From: Agapanthus africanus
Taxonomy: Eukaryota; Streptophyta; Magnoliopsida; Asparagales; Amaryllidaceae
Assembly: GCA_030015575.1 (NCBI GenBank)
Contig: CM057347.1
Span: 510,883,176-510,947,175, forward strand
Direction of reading: 5' to 3'
Length of the DNA stretch: 64,000 bases
The notes below the pieces were generated by a model, which was given only the letters and a program-made list of their open reading frames with translations, ran no database searches and had not been told where the DNA came from. Numbering within the stretch: position 1 is the stretch's first letter; each line of letters begins with the position of its first letter. Below, one piece after another: positions 37,144-47,203 of the stretch. A program made the translations under genes and the position numbers.

Positions 37144-37889
37144 TGTTCCCCTCCGAACGGCGGCGCACAGGACCGCGATGTCCTGGCGCTGAGATTCGGG
37201 GCAGATGCTATTTGGTTTTATCCGTCTACCTCTCCGAAGATGCCAAGTTGATTTATGGCACCGTGTATCGGAGGTTTAGACGGATGCGGCTGATGTAGCA
37301 GACTTTGTCAGATTCCCCCTCGCTTGAGGGGTTTTTGATTGTGGGGACGCTCTTCCCTGCAGGCGCAAGCCCTTGCAGTTAATTACGCTACCGCATCGCG
37401 GTAACAACTTTCTCCTTCTCCAGAATTTCACTTCGTGTCGTGGGTGTTTGTTTTGTTTGTGGTTGCCCGTGGATTGTATACGGAGACTGAGTAATACCGT
37501 CGCCCGTAGGACGTGGATTAGTCCAAATCCGTATTTACTTAGATTTGGGTTTGGTGTTTTTAGTTTAAGGATACATTAGTCACGTTGCGACTAAGATCAA
37601 CTTAAACATTCGTCAAGGATACGTTAGTCCTGTTTTGGACTAAGATCAACCTGACGTGGTGATTCATTTAATTTATGGCCATCGGGACTCATCACCTCTC
37701 TAACATCGTTGAAGGATTACAACGATGGGTGTCAGAGGAGCTCAGAGATGTACCCTTGAACCAAAGCTGATTGAGGGTTTTATAATCCATTTAAGTGTTT
37801 AAGGATACGTTAGCCGTGTTTGGGGCTAAAATCAACTTAAATGGGATCGTTTAGATCCGGCAAAAGAGCAATTGGCTCTATTGTTCCAG

Positions 37890-38160
37890 TTTAGGGACGT
37901 AGTGGTCCATTATTAGTTTAGGGACGTCTCGGTCCGATACCAGTTTAAGGACGTAGTGGTCCATTATTAGTTTAGGGACGTTTCGGTCCGATGCCAGTTT
38001 AGGGACGTAGTGGTCCATTATTAGTTTAGGGACATTTCGGTCCGATGCCAGTTTAGGGACGTAGTGGTCCATCATTAGTTTAAGGACGTCTCGGTCCAAT
38101 ATTAGTTTAAGGACGTCTCGGTCCGATATTAGTTTAAGGACGTCTCGGTCCACGAGTTTA
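37890..38160 (-). repeat. 30-bp tandem repeats in the LTR
   Basis: About nine units of the form AGTTTAGGGACGTNNNGGTCC; each contains a GGAC/GTCC inverted repeat. The same unit is found next to gag at 45722-45895. The period is ten codons, which explains the repetitive open frame on the minus strand. Confidence 0.85.
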
Positions 38161-38652
38161 AGGACCCCGCAGTCCATAGCGATGTGTGGTCGTTGGGACC
38201 CGTCACCTCTTTGACGTCGTTGAGGAATTACAACGATGGATGTCAAAGGAGTTCGGAGATGTACCCTCGAACCGGATGTAGATTGATTTAGGAGAGCCAT
38301 TTTGCTCAGTCAATTTAATTTAAGGACTTATGGCCACGATTGGGCTAAGTCTAGTTGAAAATGTCCAACATTTTATTTGCTTTTGCATTGCATTTCTTTT
38401 TATTTTTATCTGGGCTTTGCCCAGAAAGGATGCAAAGCATCAATTTGTTTTGGGCTCTGCCCCTTTTTATTGTATTGCAATTTAATTTGGCCTACTAGGC
38501 CCCTCTGATTTGGGCCTGGCCCTTCAGTAAAATGCATTGCATTTGTCAGGCGCTTTGCGCCAATCACTGAGCGCAAGCGCTTGTGGTGAGGACACGTGTC
38601 ATGCTCTGGTGAGCGCAAGCGCAACAGCGCAGTGCGCTGTGCTGTTGCGCTG

Positions 38653-38996
38653 CTGACACGTGGCGCGCTCTGGTGAGTTGCGCCCGTTCCAGAGAGCGAA
38701 GCTCTATTTCAAGGCGCGTAGCGCAAGTTGTTCTGCAGCTGACACGTGGCGCGCTCTGGTGAGTTGCGCCAGTTCCAGAGAGCAAAGCTCTATTTCAAGG
38801 CGCGTAGCGCAAGTTGTTCTGCAGCTGACACGTGGCGCGCTCTGGTGAGTTGCGCCAGTTCCAGAGAGCAAAGCTCTATTTCAAGGCGCGTAGCGCAAGT
38901 TGTTCTGCAGCTGACACGTGGCGCGCTCTGGTGAGTTGCGCCAGTTCCAGAGAGCAAAGCTCTATTTCAAGGCGCGTAGCGCAAGTTGTTCTGCAG
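38653..38996 (-). repeat. 86-bp tandem repeats, four copies
   Basis: Units start at 38653, 38739, 38825 and 38911, each with GACACGTGGCGCGC, AGAGC-AAA-GCTCT (first copy GAGC-GAA-GCTC) and GCGC-GTA-GCGC. The overlapping small open frames here are repeat artefacts. Confidence 0.92.
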
Positions 38997-39149
38997 CTAA
39001 CACGTGGCATTCTCTCAGGAGCGCAACAGCGCAGTTTGGAAGTGCAAAGCACTAAGAATCTTTTTAGATTCCAGACAGAAGTGCAAAGCACTATTTGTTT
39101 TCTTTGATCTAATTAGGATCAAAGAAAAATGAGTTTTTCTCTTTATTTC

Positions 39150-39450
39150 AAGAACCAGAGGTTCATAAAAGTGCAAAGCACTATTTTTTTATTTTATTTT
39201 TTTTTGTTTTAAAGAACCAGTGGTTCATACGAGTGCAAAGCACTATTTTTATTTATTTTTATTTTCTTCTTTGTTTTAAAGAACCAGTGGTTCATACGAG
39301 TGCAAAGCACTATTTTTATTTATTTTTATTTTCTTTTTTGTTTTAAAGAACCAGCGGTTCATACGAGTGCAAAGCACTATTTTTATTTATTTTTATTTTC
39401 TTTTTTGTTTTAAAGAACCAGTGGTTCATACGAGTGCAAAGCACTATTTA
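39150..39450 (-). repeat. About 66-bp tandem repeats with two palindromes per unit
   Basis: Five units, each with GAACC-AGT-GGTTC (or AGA, AGC in the middle) and AGTGC-AAA-GCACT, separated by T-rich spacers. Confidence 0.88.
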
Positions 39451-39998
39451 TTATGTGAAGATCATTGATCAATGATTTATCAAAAGAGATTTCTTTTCTC
39501 TCGTGAAGGTTTTTACCTTCTTCTTGAAATTTTTCTCAGAGTTCTCTCTGTTTGAAGCTCTTGATTTTATTTTTTTTCAAGAAATGTTGATGCCTTCTCT
39601 TCTCTTCTTGGCTCCTATTTATAGGAGAAGGAAAAGAATCAATTTGTTTAGCAAATCTCTCATTGAAAGATTTGATTTGATCGTTGAGAGATTTGATTTA
39701 TATTTATCATTAATCTGGGCCTTTAGATCATTCAGTGAATTTTATTCACCGTGGATTTTAAATCCAAAAGATATTCTATTTGTTATTCTGGTGAGATTTT
39801 CAGGGAAATCTTTCCTTGTCCAAGATTTTTCCATAAATTGATGATTTTTAATCATCTTTGGATCTTTAATCCAACGGTTCCCATAATCCTTTTCCATTTG
39901 GAAAGATTTAGAAGCTTTTAGAATTTTAATTCTATTTCGAAAGATTTTTAGAGAAATTTAGAATTTTAATTCTACTAATCTGTAAGGCTTTCAAAGCC

Positions 39999-40345
39999 TG
40001 TCACGTGCTGGCACGTGACCCTTGGTCACGTGTGAGCACGTAACCCCGAAATTGGTTCCTTTAACAGTCCCTTGTTCATATTGTTGTTTTAACCATCACG
40101 TGTCAACACGTGACCATTGGTCACGTGTGAGCACGTGATATTTCATTGAGATAACTTCTGATTTTTAATCAGGGAACGGATTTTAGAATTTAATTCTATT
40201 CATTATTTTAGAGGCCTTAAGAGCCCATCACGTGTCTGCACGTGGCCCATGGTCACGTGTGAGCACGTGATGCCCCATTGGGGTCTTTTCTAAGTTTTTA
40301 TTATATCTTCTAACTCCTCCAGCGGATTCTTAAAAGCCCATCACG
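39999..40345. promoter_or_regulatory. CACGTG (G-box) cluster in the LTR
   Basis: Four blocks begin near 40001, 40096, 40229 and 40339 and hold about twelve CACGTG hexamers; six more lie at 38592-39008. CACGTG is the core bound by plant bZIP and bHLH factors (family knowledge). Whether it drives this LTR is inference. The hexamers are themselves arms of hairpins. Confidence 0.6.
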
Positions 40346-40575
40346 TGTGAACACATAATGCCTCATAACTTTTGATCCCGGATGAATTATGAAGCCCATA
40401 ATATATCAAATCGAAGGGTTTTTCGAGACGCTTTCAATACAATCAGAATTTATCCGTTTCTCCTTCGGGAGTTTGTCAAAAAACAGCCCGGAAGATACTG
40501 GTTCGTATTTCCTTAAGCGTATCGCTGCCATTTGATACCTTGGACTCTTTTGCGCAGAAATTTTTGGCGGGAACA

Positions 40576-40588
40576 AATGCCCCCCGCT
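40576..40588 (-). other. Polypurine tract of the gag-only element
   Basis: The minus strand reads AGCGGGGGGCATT directly before the LTR. Confidence 0.8.
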
Positions 40589-40985
40589 ATTTTGCCCACG
40601 TAAGTATGTACGTAGGTGAAGTAGTGCAGAGTTATGCAGAGTTATGCATGGCGTATGACCAGTTTTGGGTTGATGTATCACTTTCAGAATCTTGATCTGA
40701 GAAGATAACGAGCGGACACAAGCGTCGTCATTTATCATTGACTCAAATCTCAACTCTTAAGGGATATAGTTCCAACCCTTAATTCCATGAGCCGCATCCT
40801 TCTATTTCTTTTTTTGTCTCACTCTGGCGTGGAGTAGTTCATACGCTTATGAGTAAGTTCTCCATTTCAGTGGCATGTAGCTTTGGCAAGTGTGGCCCAT
40901 AGATGGTCGGCCCATCTTGACTTCTTTGCAGGGCAGTGATGGCTTAGAAGATAGGGGTAGGATCTGCCACCTAAGGCTTTTCAAC
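40589..40985 (-). other. Non-coding stretch after the polypurine tract
   Basis: No gene is seen here. The open frames 40406-40753 and 40847-41218 cross the LTR end or the hairpin array and have no recognisable domain. Confidence 0.5.
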
Positions 40986-40987
40986 TT

Positions 40988-41170
40988 TACGAGCCGTGAG
41001 GGTCTCATAAAGACTTTTCTCCCTACGAGTCGTGAGGATCTCGTAGGTGTATTTTCTCCTTGGGAATCGTGAGGATTCCTAAGTGTGTTTTCTCTTATAA
41101 GTCGTAAGGATCCTATAAGAGAGTTTTCCCTCTTACGAGTCGAGAGGACCCGTAAGCGGTTGTTTCCCTC
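40988..41170 (-). repeat. Hairpin array with a common GTGAG-type loop, block 1
   Basis: Spaced by TGTGTTTTCTC-like linkers are hairpins such as CCTACGAG/CTCGTAGG (41022-41029, 41040-41047), CTTGGGAATC/GATTCCTAAG (41059-41068, 41074-41083) and CTTACG/CGTAAG around 41133-41156. Arms differ; the core GTCGTGAGGA or GTCGAGAGGA is common. Related blocks are at 44225-44400, 44570-44755 and 45245-45392. Confidence 0.82.
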
Positions 41171-41689
41171 CTTATCGAGATTCGACTTTGGAGAGTGTGA
41201 CCCGTGGATAGTATGCAAGAGACCGTTTTGGGCCGACTTGCAGGGTCCCAGTGCTTAGGAAACAGGTTTTTTTTTAATCCCTACTGCCTAAGGCTTTACC
41301 TCACGAGTCGAGACGAATCGAGAAAATCTCGCAAAGACATCAATTTCCTCACGAGTCGAAACGGATCGAGCAGATCTCGTAAGAACATCTTAACGTCGCA
41401 TTTAACCTCTGCTCTTTACGACAGAAGCCCGTTAAGGTTGGTGGTACTTAGGGTTTTGGCCATCGTACCGTCGCATAAGCTGATATAGTTCTCGATAGGC
41501 AATCGTGCTGTTCGAGTAGCCCTGCGACTGCCGTGTCTCTGATCCCTTCGGGGGCTGGACAAGACGTCTTCAAGCAATCCTCCTTGGCAGTTTGACCGTC
41601 AGAAGAGCAAGCGGTAGGAATTTGCCATGCCGCTTTTTACTTGAGGTTAGGCTCATTTTGGAGAGCCCCGATGAGTCATAACCACTCCG

Positions 41690-43140
41690 CGCTGGTGTGG
41701 GGATGATCTCCGATAGTCTTTCGGGCTTTATATGAGTTGCCGTTAAGACCCTGAAGCTAGGAATTTGGCCTTTGCTTCGTTTGCTGGCATTGCGTCTGCT
41801 GTATCGAGACGAATGTTGCGGTGGGAACTAGGGATTTTGCCGTGGCTCCGTTTGTTTGATGACGTTACGTCTGCTGTGTCGAGATGAACGTTGGGGTGAC
41901 ATCTCGTCTGCTGTATCGAGACGGACGTCGAAGTGGTGACCACTCCACACTGGTGCGAGATGATCTCCGATTGTCTTTCCGGTTTTATATGACTTGCCGT
42001 TAAGACCCTGAAGCTAGGAATTTAGCCTTCGCTTCGTTTGCTGGCATTGCGTCCTCTGTATCGAGACGAATGTCGTGGTTGTCTCTAGGTTACTAGTGAA
42101 CCGCCGAGGTTTGGAACTAGGGATTTTGCCGTGGCTCCGTTTGTTTGGTGACGTTACGTCTGCTGTGTCGAGACGAACGTTGGGGTGACATCTCGTCTGC
42201 TGTATCGAGACGGACGTCGAAGTGGTGACCACTCCACACTGGTGCGAGATGATCTCCGATTGTCTTTCCGGTTTTATATGACTTGCCGTTAAGACCCTGA
42301 AGCTAGGAATTTAGCCTTCGCTTCGTTTGCTGGCGTTGCGTCCTCTGTATCGAGACGAATGTCGCGGTGGGAACTAAGGATTTTGCCGTGGCTCCGTTTG
42401 TTTGATGACGTTACGTCTGCTGTGTCGAGACGAACGTTGGGGTGACATCTCGTCTGCTGTATCGAGACGGACGTCAAGGTGGTGACCATTTTGTGCTGGT
42501 GCGAGATGATCTCCGATTGTCTTTCCGGTTTTATATGAGTTACCGTCAAGACGTCGAAGCTAGGAATGTGGCCTTCGCTTCGTTTGTTTTGGTGTGTCGA
42601 AATCCTGTTGGAGGAAGAATGCTGGGGTTGACATTTCGTCTGCTGTATCGAAACGAACGTCGAGGAGGTGACCACTTCATGTGAGATGATCTCCGATTGT
42701 CTTTCCGGTTTTATGTGAGTTACCGTAAAGACGTTGAAGCTAGGAATGTGGCCTTCGCTTCGTTTGCTTTATCACGTCTGAATCCCTGCTGGAGGAAGAA
42801 CGCTGGGGTGACAACTCGTCTGCTGTATCGAAACGAACGTCGAGGAGGTGACCACTTCATGTGAGATGATCTCCGATTGTCTTTCCGGTTTTATGTGAGT
42901 TACCGTAAAGACGTTGAAGCTAGGAACGTGGCCTTCGCTTCGTTTGCTTTGTTACGTCCGAATCCCTGCTGGAGGAAGAACGCTGGGGTGACAACTCGTC
43001 TGCTGTATCGAAACGAACGTCGAGGAGGTGACCACTTCATGTGAAATGATCTCCGGTGGTCTCTCAGGCCTTATATGACTTGCCGTTAAGACCTTGAAGC
43101 TAAGAATTTGGCCTTCGCTTCATTTATTCACACTGCGTCT
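41690..43140 (-). repeat. Seven-copy tandem repeat (about 180 and 270 bp periods)
   Basis: Units start at the GATCTCCG word near 41705, 41968, 42247, 42510, 42689, 42868 and 43049, and share GTCTTTCCGGTTTTAT and GAAGCTAGGAA. Units with period about 180 lack one internal segment. Confidence 0.85.
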
Positions 43141-43559
43141 GGTGTATTGAGACGAATGCTGAGGTGGAGTTGGGATTTTGCCGTTACTCCGCTTTGTTTC
43201 CGACCGTGAGGTCTTTTGTTGACGTTGCATCTGCCTCCGGCTGGACTGCGGAGGAACGCTGTTGGTGATCTCTAAGTTGTCGATGTTGACGTCGAGACCC
43301 TGAAGCTCGAGATCTTTGTTTGCCTCATTTGTTGACATCGTGCCTGTAATATTGCGACAAATGTCGAGATGGTCTCTAGGTTATCTATGAACCGTCGAGA
43401 TTTGACTTCGCTTTCTGATGGAGCCTATCGGGAAGGTATGGTTCCCTTTTTATCTGTGCCCCTGAACTGTATACAGGGATCGATGTAATTTCACCTGTGG
43501 GGCAAAAAGTTTCATTCTTTCATTTTTTTTTTATTCTTTCCGCGATGCTTTATCATTTC

Positions 43560-43890
43560 AGCTTTTTATATCGCGAAAATCGCGATTGCCGAATCATTTC
43601 GGCTATTTTTCGCGGTGCCCAATCATTTCGGCTATTTTTTCTTTTTACTCGCTGCTTTTTATTGCGAGTTGCCTAATCATTTTGGCTATTTATTTTATTT
43701 TTACTCGCTGCTTTTTATTGCGAATTGCCCAATCATTTCGGCTGTTTATTTTATTTTTACTCGTTGCTTTTTATTGCGAGTTGCCCAATCATTTCGGCTA
43801 TATATATATATATATATTTTACTCGCTGTTTTTTTTTTTTTTTGCGAGTTGCCCAATCATTTTGGCTATTTAATATGCATTTTCAGCTCG
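43560..43890 (-). repeat. Short tandem repeat with CCAATCATTTCGGCTA
   Basis: Six or more copies of GCGAGTTGCCCAATCATTTC-type units are separated by T- and TA-rich spacers. The hydrophobic open frames (43586-44021) are products of these spacers. Confidence 0.85.
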
Positions 43891-43904
43891 CTGATTTTTA
43901 TCGC

Positions 43905-44165
43905 GAGCGTATTTCTTGGAATCTGGTGCCAATCTCAGCATCAGCATCGCTACAACCGGAATATTGCCAGGAGCGAATCATCATCTGCCATGAAAGGACT
44001 TGGAATTTGATACCGATTTAGGCATCAGTATCGCTACAACTGGGATATTGCCAGGAGCGAATCATCATCTGCCTTGAAAGGGCTTGGAATTTGATACCAG
44101 TTTAGGCATCAGCATCGCTACAACTGGGATATTGCCAGGAGCGAATCATCACTTGCCTCTGTCGA
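43905..44165 (-). repeat. Three-copy repeat with ATTGCCAGGAGCGAATCATC
   Basis: Copies lie near 43920, 43995 and 44085 and share CATCGCTACAAC and the word in the title. Confidence 0.85.
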
Positions 44166-44224
44166 TGTTGAACAAAGGTGGCTTAGTAAACAGGGTTAAG
44201 GGTCCTGTCGGCTAAGGCTTTTGA

Positions 44225-44755
44225 CTTCATGAGCCGTAAGGATCTCACAAAGGTATTTCTTCCTACAAGTCGTGAGGATCTTGTAGTTGTGTTTTCTCCT
44301 TAGGAATCGTGAGGATTCCTAAGTATATGTTCTCTTATAAGTCGTAAGGATCTTACAAGAGTGTTATCTCCTTATGAGTCGAGAGGACTCACAAGGGTTG
44401 TTCACCGTGTGGACATATCCCCAGTCATGGATGGGACTTGGTTAGGGAAATGTTTATTCGCGCCCGTGGATTGTATACAAGGGCCAATATATGACCACTT
44501 GTAGGGCAATGTCGAAAGTTGTGGGGGTTGCTTAAGCACAGGTTTAGGTCTCTGTAACTTAAGACTTTCAAATCTTATGAGCCGTGGGGGTCCCATAAGA
44601 GAGTTCTCCTTACGAGTCGTGAGGATCTCGCAAGTGTGTTTTCTCCTTAGGAATCATGGGGATCCCTAAGTGTGTTGCTCCTTTGTGAGTCGTAAGGATC
44701 TCACGCAGGTGGTTTCTCCTTATAAGGTCGAGAGGACCCTATAAGTGTCTCTTAA
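44225..44755 (-). repeat. Hairpin array, blocks 2 and 3
   Basis: It includes CTTAGGAATC/GATTCCTAAG with loop GTGAG (about 44289-44313), a perfect 10-bp arm pair. The loop is common to all blocks; arms vary. A fourth block is at 45245-45392. Confidence 0.82.
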
Positions 44756-44756
44756 C

Positions 44757-45690
44757 GAGGTTGCGTCCTTTCGGGTTTTTCACAAACACACGCCGGTAGC
44801 CCTGCTGTTTTTACTCACGGAGCCCTTTCGGGTTTTCATCCGTGCCCATTTTGCTTATGGACATACCGTTTTTTTTTATTCTTTTTTTTTTTTTTTTTAC
44901 GAGGTCGCGCCCTTTCGGGTTTTCACGAACACTCGCCGGTAGCCCTGCTGTTTTTACTCACGGAGCCCTTTCGGATTTTTCTCCATGCCCGTTTTGCTTA
45001 TGGACATACCGTTTTTTTTCTTTATTTTCTTCTTCTCTTCTTTTTTTTATTTTTTTATTTTTTTATTAACGAGGTCGCGCCCTTTCGGGTTTTCACGAAC
45101 ACTCGCCGGTAGTCCTGCTGTTTTTACTCACGGAGCCCTTTCGGGTTTTCATCCGTGCCCATTTTGCTTATGGACATACCGTTTTTGTTTTTTTTTTTTT
45201 TTATTCTCGTCAGCCTGAGAATGCTGCGGTAGTAGTTTAAAAACATTTCTCCTTACGATTCGTGAGGATCTCGCAAGTGTATTTTCTCCTTAGGAATCGT
45301 GGGGATCCCTAAGTGTGTTGTTCCTTTGTGAGTCGTAAGGATCTCACGCAGGTGGTTTCTCCTTACAGGGTCGAGAGGACCCTATAAGTGTTTCTTAACG
45401 AGATTGCGCCCTTTCGGGTTTTCACAAACACTCGCCGGTAGTCCTGCTGTTTTTACTCACGGAGCCATTTCAGGTTTTCATCCGTGCTCGTTTTGCTTAT
45501 GGACATACCCTTTTTTTTTTATTCTTCTTTTTTTTTTTTTACGAGGTCGCGCCCTTTCGGGTTTTCACGAACACTCGCCGGTAGTCCTGCTGTTTTTACT
45601 CACGGAGCCCTTTCGGGTTTTCATCCGTGCCCTTTTTGGTTATGGACATACCGTTTTTTTGTTTTTATTTTTTTTTATTTTTTTATTTTT
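44757..45690 (-). repeat. About 165-bp tandem repeats with long T tracts
   Basis: Five units start near 44757, 44899, 45068, 45398 and 45541, each with CGCCCTTTCGGGTTTTCAC, CACTCGCCGGTAG and GCTTATGGACATACC, then a T tract of variable length. The repeated reading frames here are artefacts of the repeat. Confidence 0.88.
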
Positions 45691-45721
45691 TTTTTCTTGT
45701 CAGCCTAAGGATGCCGCGGTA

Positions 45722-46170
45722 TTAGTTTAAAGACGTTTCGGTCTGATATTAGTTTAAAGACATTTCGGTCCGCTATTAGTTTAAGAATATTTCGGTCCAT
45801 TGCAAGTTTTAGGACATTGCGGTCCATCATTAGCTTAAAGACGTCTCGGTCCGTTGTTAGTTTAAGGACGTTTCGGTCCGCCGTCGCCGTATTTGAGGCG
45901 AACATCTAGTTTATTGACTTTTCGGTCTAGCGTCTCCGTATTTGAGGAGAATTTCTAGTTTACTGACTTTTCGGTCTGGCGTCTCCGTATTTGAGGAGGA
46001 TTTCTAGTTTACTGACTTTTCGGTCTAGCGTCTCCGTATTTGAGGAGGATTTCTAGTTTACTGACTTTTCGGTCTCGCGTCTCCGTATTTGAGGAGGATT
46101 TCTAGTTTACTGACTTTTCGGTCTGGCGTCTCCGTATTTGAGGAGAATTTCTAGTTTACTGACTTTTCGG
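45722..46170 (-). repeat. 30-bp and 50-bp repeats directly downstream of gag
   Basis: 45722-45895 holds about six 30-bp units (AGTTTAAGGACGTTTCGGTCC type), as in the LTR. 45905-46170 holds about six units of roughly 50 bp with CTAGTTTACTGACTTTTCGG and CGTCTCCGTATTTGAGG. They end at the gag stop. Confidence 0.87.
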
Positions 46171-46171
46171 T

Positions 46172-47203
46172 CTATGAGTCTTTCTCCATGAATGAACATG
46201 ATGCCCCCGGCGTATCCATCTTCTTCGGAGCGTGCGGTTGTGGCGGACTCACCTTCCAGTTCTCAGACAGCGCAAACTTGCCCTGTTGGTATTGGTCTTC
46301 AACCCAGTCTTTGAAGACGTAGCAGTCCTCGATCAGGTGACCTACTGTTTGGTGGTAAGGGCAATAGTTAGGATTATTAACATCGCCTGGCCGCAACGGA
46401 CGTTTTGGAGCCGGCAGATTGATGAGTCTGTTGCACACTGCCAGCTCGAACAGTCCCCTTGTTTTATCTTGCGGAAACGAGTAAGGACGTTTCAACTTTT
46501 CTTGGAGGGATTGCCGCTTGTTGCTTTGGCGAGCAACCAATTTAGGGTCACCTGATTGTTGTTGAGCGCCGGCGACGAGGGCCGTTTTTCCTTTTCCTTT
46601 GTTCTTCTTGTTCGGTCCCTTGCTTACGGGGTCGGGATTTTTTCCGAGTAGCATGCGATTGCATGGCTGAACGTTCTCGCAGTTTCTCAATTCCTTTATT
46701 TTTGAAATAGATTCCCCGGGGGAAGAGTTGGGGATAGCTTCTTCGTCAGAGTCGCTTCCAAAGGTGATAATTTGTGATCCCTTGAAGTCGGCTATATGAC
46801 AGTTTGCGGCGGCTCCTTTGCGCTCATATATCGCATTTTTCCGATGTCCACAAGCTTCACACTTTGTCCTGTCGAAGTGTTGCTTTTGAGCGACATACCC
46901 TTGCCACCAACAGTTAAAGGACTCGAAGTCTTCGGTAGGATGTATGATCTTCTGATGATATAAACAGAAGTTAGGGTGCATCTCTACCTCAGAGAAAGAA
47001 TTTTCTTCAGAGGGCGGTAGCTTCATTCCTACTGATAGAGCTTTGGCAAACCGTTTCCTCGTCTTGAATTTGTTTTTACCCGCAGTGTATGGCTTTTGAT
47101 TTGACGGGAATGCCTTGGCTCTTTCCAGTATGGCCATTTCATGCTCTTGATTGGCTTTTGCTTTCAGACGAATTTCATTTAGGAAGGCATCGATCAACTC
47201 GTC
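46172..47203 (-). CDS. Gag, third segment (second zinc-knuckle copy)
   Basis: It is in frame with the segments upstream, after a TAA at 47204-47206. It contains an extra Cys/His region (NFCLYHQ about 46970, CEACGH about 46850), a basic KKNKGKGK stretch (about 46590), and a second copy of the gag C-terminus with YCPYHQ-x-VGH-x-EDC (about 46320-46365). This last part duplicates 47290-47700 at about 80 percent by eye. Stop TAG at 46172-46174. Nucleic-acid binding is expected from the zinc knuckles (family knowledge). Whether the ribosome ever reaches this segment is unknown. Confidence 0.75.
   Translation of the reverse strand, partial: DELIDAFLNEIRLKAKANQEHEMAILERAKAFPSNQKPYTAGKNKFKTRKRFAKALSVGMKLPPSEENSFSEVEMHPNFCLYHQKIIHPTEDFESFNCWWQGYVAQKQHFDRTKCEACGHRKNAIYERKGAAANCHIADFKGSQIITFGSDSDEEAIPNSSPGESISKIKELRNCENVQPCNRMLLGKNPDPVSKGPNKKNKGKGKTALVAGAQQQSGDPKLVARQSNKRQSLQEKLKRPYSFPQDKTRGLFELAVCNRLINLPAPKRPLRPGDVNNPNYCPYHQTVGHLIEDCYVFKDWVEDQYQQGKFALSENWKVSPPQPHAPKKMDTPGASCSFMEKDS

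Larger units (their letters stand above)
38411..40340. repeat. Chain of dozens of distinct short palindromes
   Basis: Near-continuous small perfect inverted repeats with 4-10 bp arms and 0-8 base loops (some longer). Examples: TGGGC-TTT-GCCCA (38411-38423), GATGC-AAA-GCATC (38429), GGCCTA-C-TAGGCC (38489), GGCGC-TTT-GCGCC (38549), ATCATTGATCAATGAT (39461-39476), CTCCTAT-TT-ATAGGAG (39612), GTGAAT-TTT-ATTCAC (39735), GGATTT-T-AAATCC (39753), GATGATT-TTT-AATCATC (39840), GGCTTT-C-AAAGCC (39986). The same chain is in the other LTR, 12846 bp to the right. Confidence 0.88.
37144..40575 (-). repeat. 3' LTR of the gag-only element
   Basis: It runs from TGTTCCCCTCCG to GGCGGGAACA. It contains in order: 30-bp repeats (37890-38160), a long chain of short palindromes (38411-40340), 86-bp repeats (38653-38996), about 66-bp repeats (39150-39450) and a CACGTG cluster (about 40000-40345). 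Short open frames inside follow the repeat periods and are not genes. Confidence 0.93.

Noticed and set aside
37878-38300. Open frame with a repeated DRNVPKL-type decapeptide (also 45705-45905 and 50724-51146)
   Set aside because: The period of 30 bp is a multiple of three, so an open repeat frame arises by itself; no start context or domain supports a protein.
38660-39107. Series of overlapping small frames starting MARSGEL
   Set aside because: They are produced by the 86-bp tandem repeats and appear identically in both LTRs; no independent evidence of coding.
43586-44021. Hydrophobic frames that resemble membrane proteins
   Set aside because: The hydrophobic residues come from T- and TA-rich spacers between tandem repeats.
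40988-46170. Regularly spaced repeats resembling a CRISPR array
   Set aside because: Spacers are themselves repeated, unit lengths vary, no cas genes exist, and the context is a plant retrotransposon.
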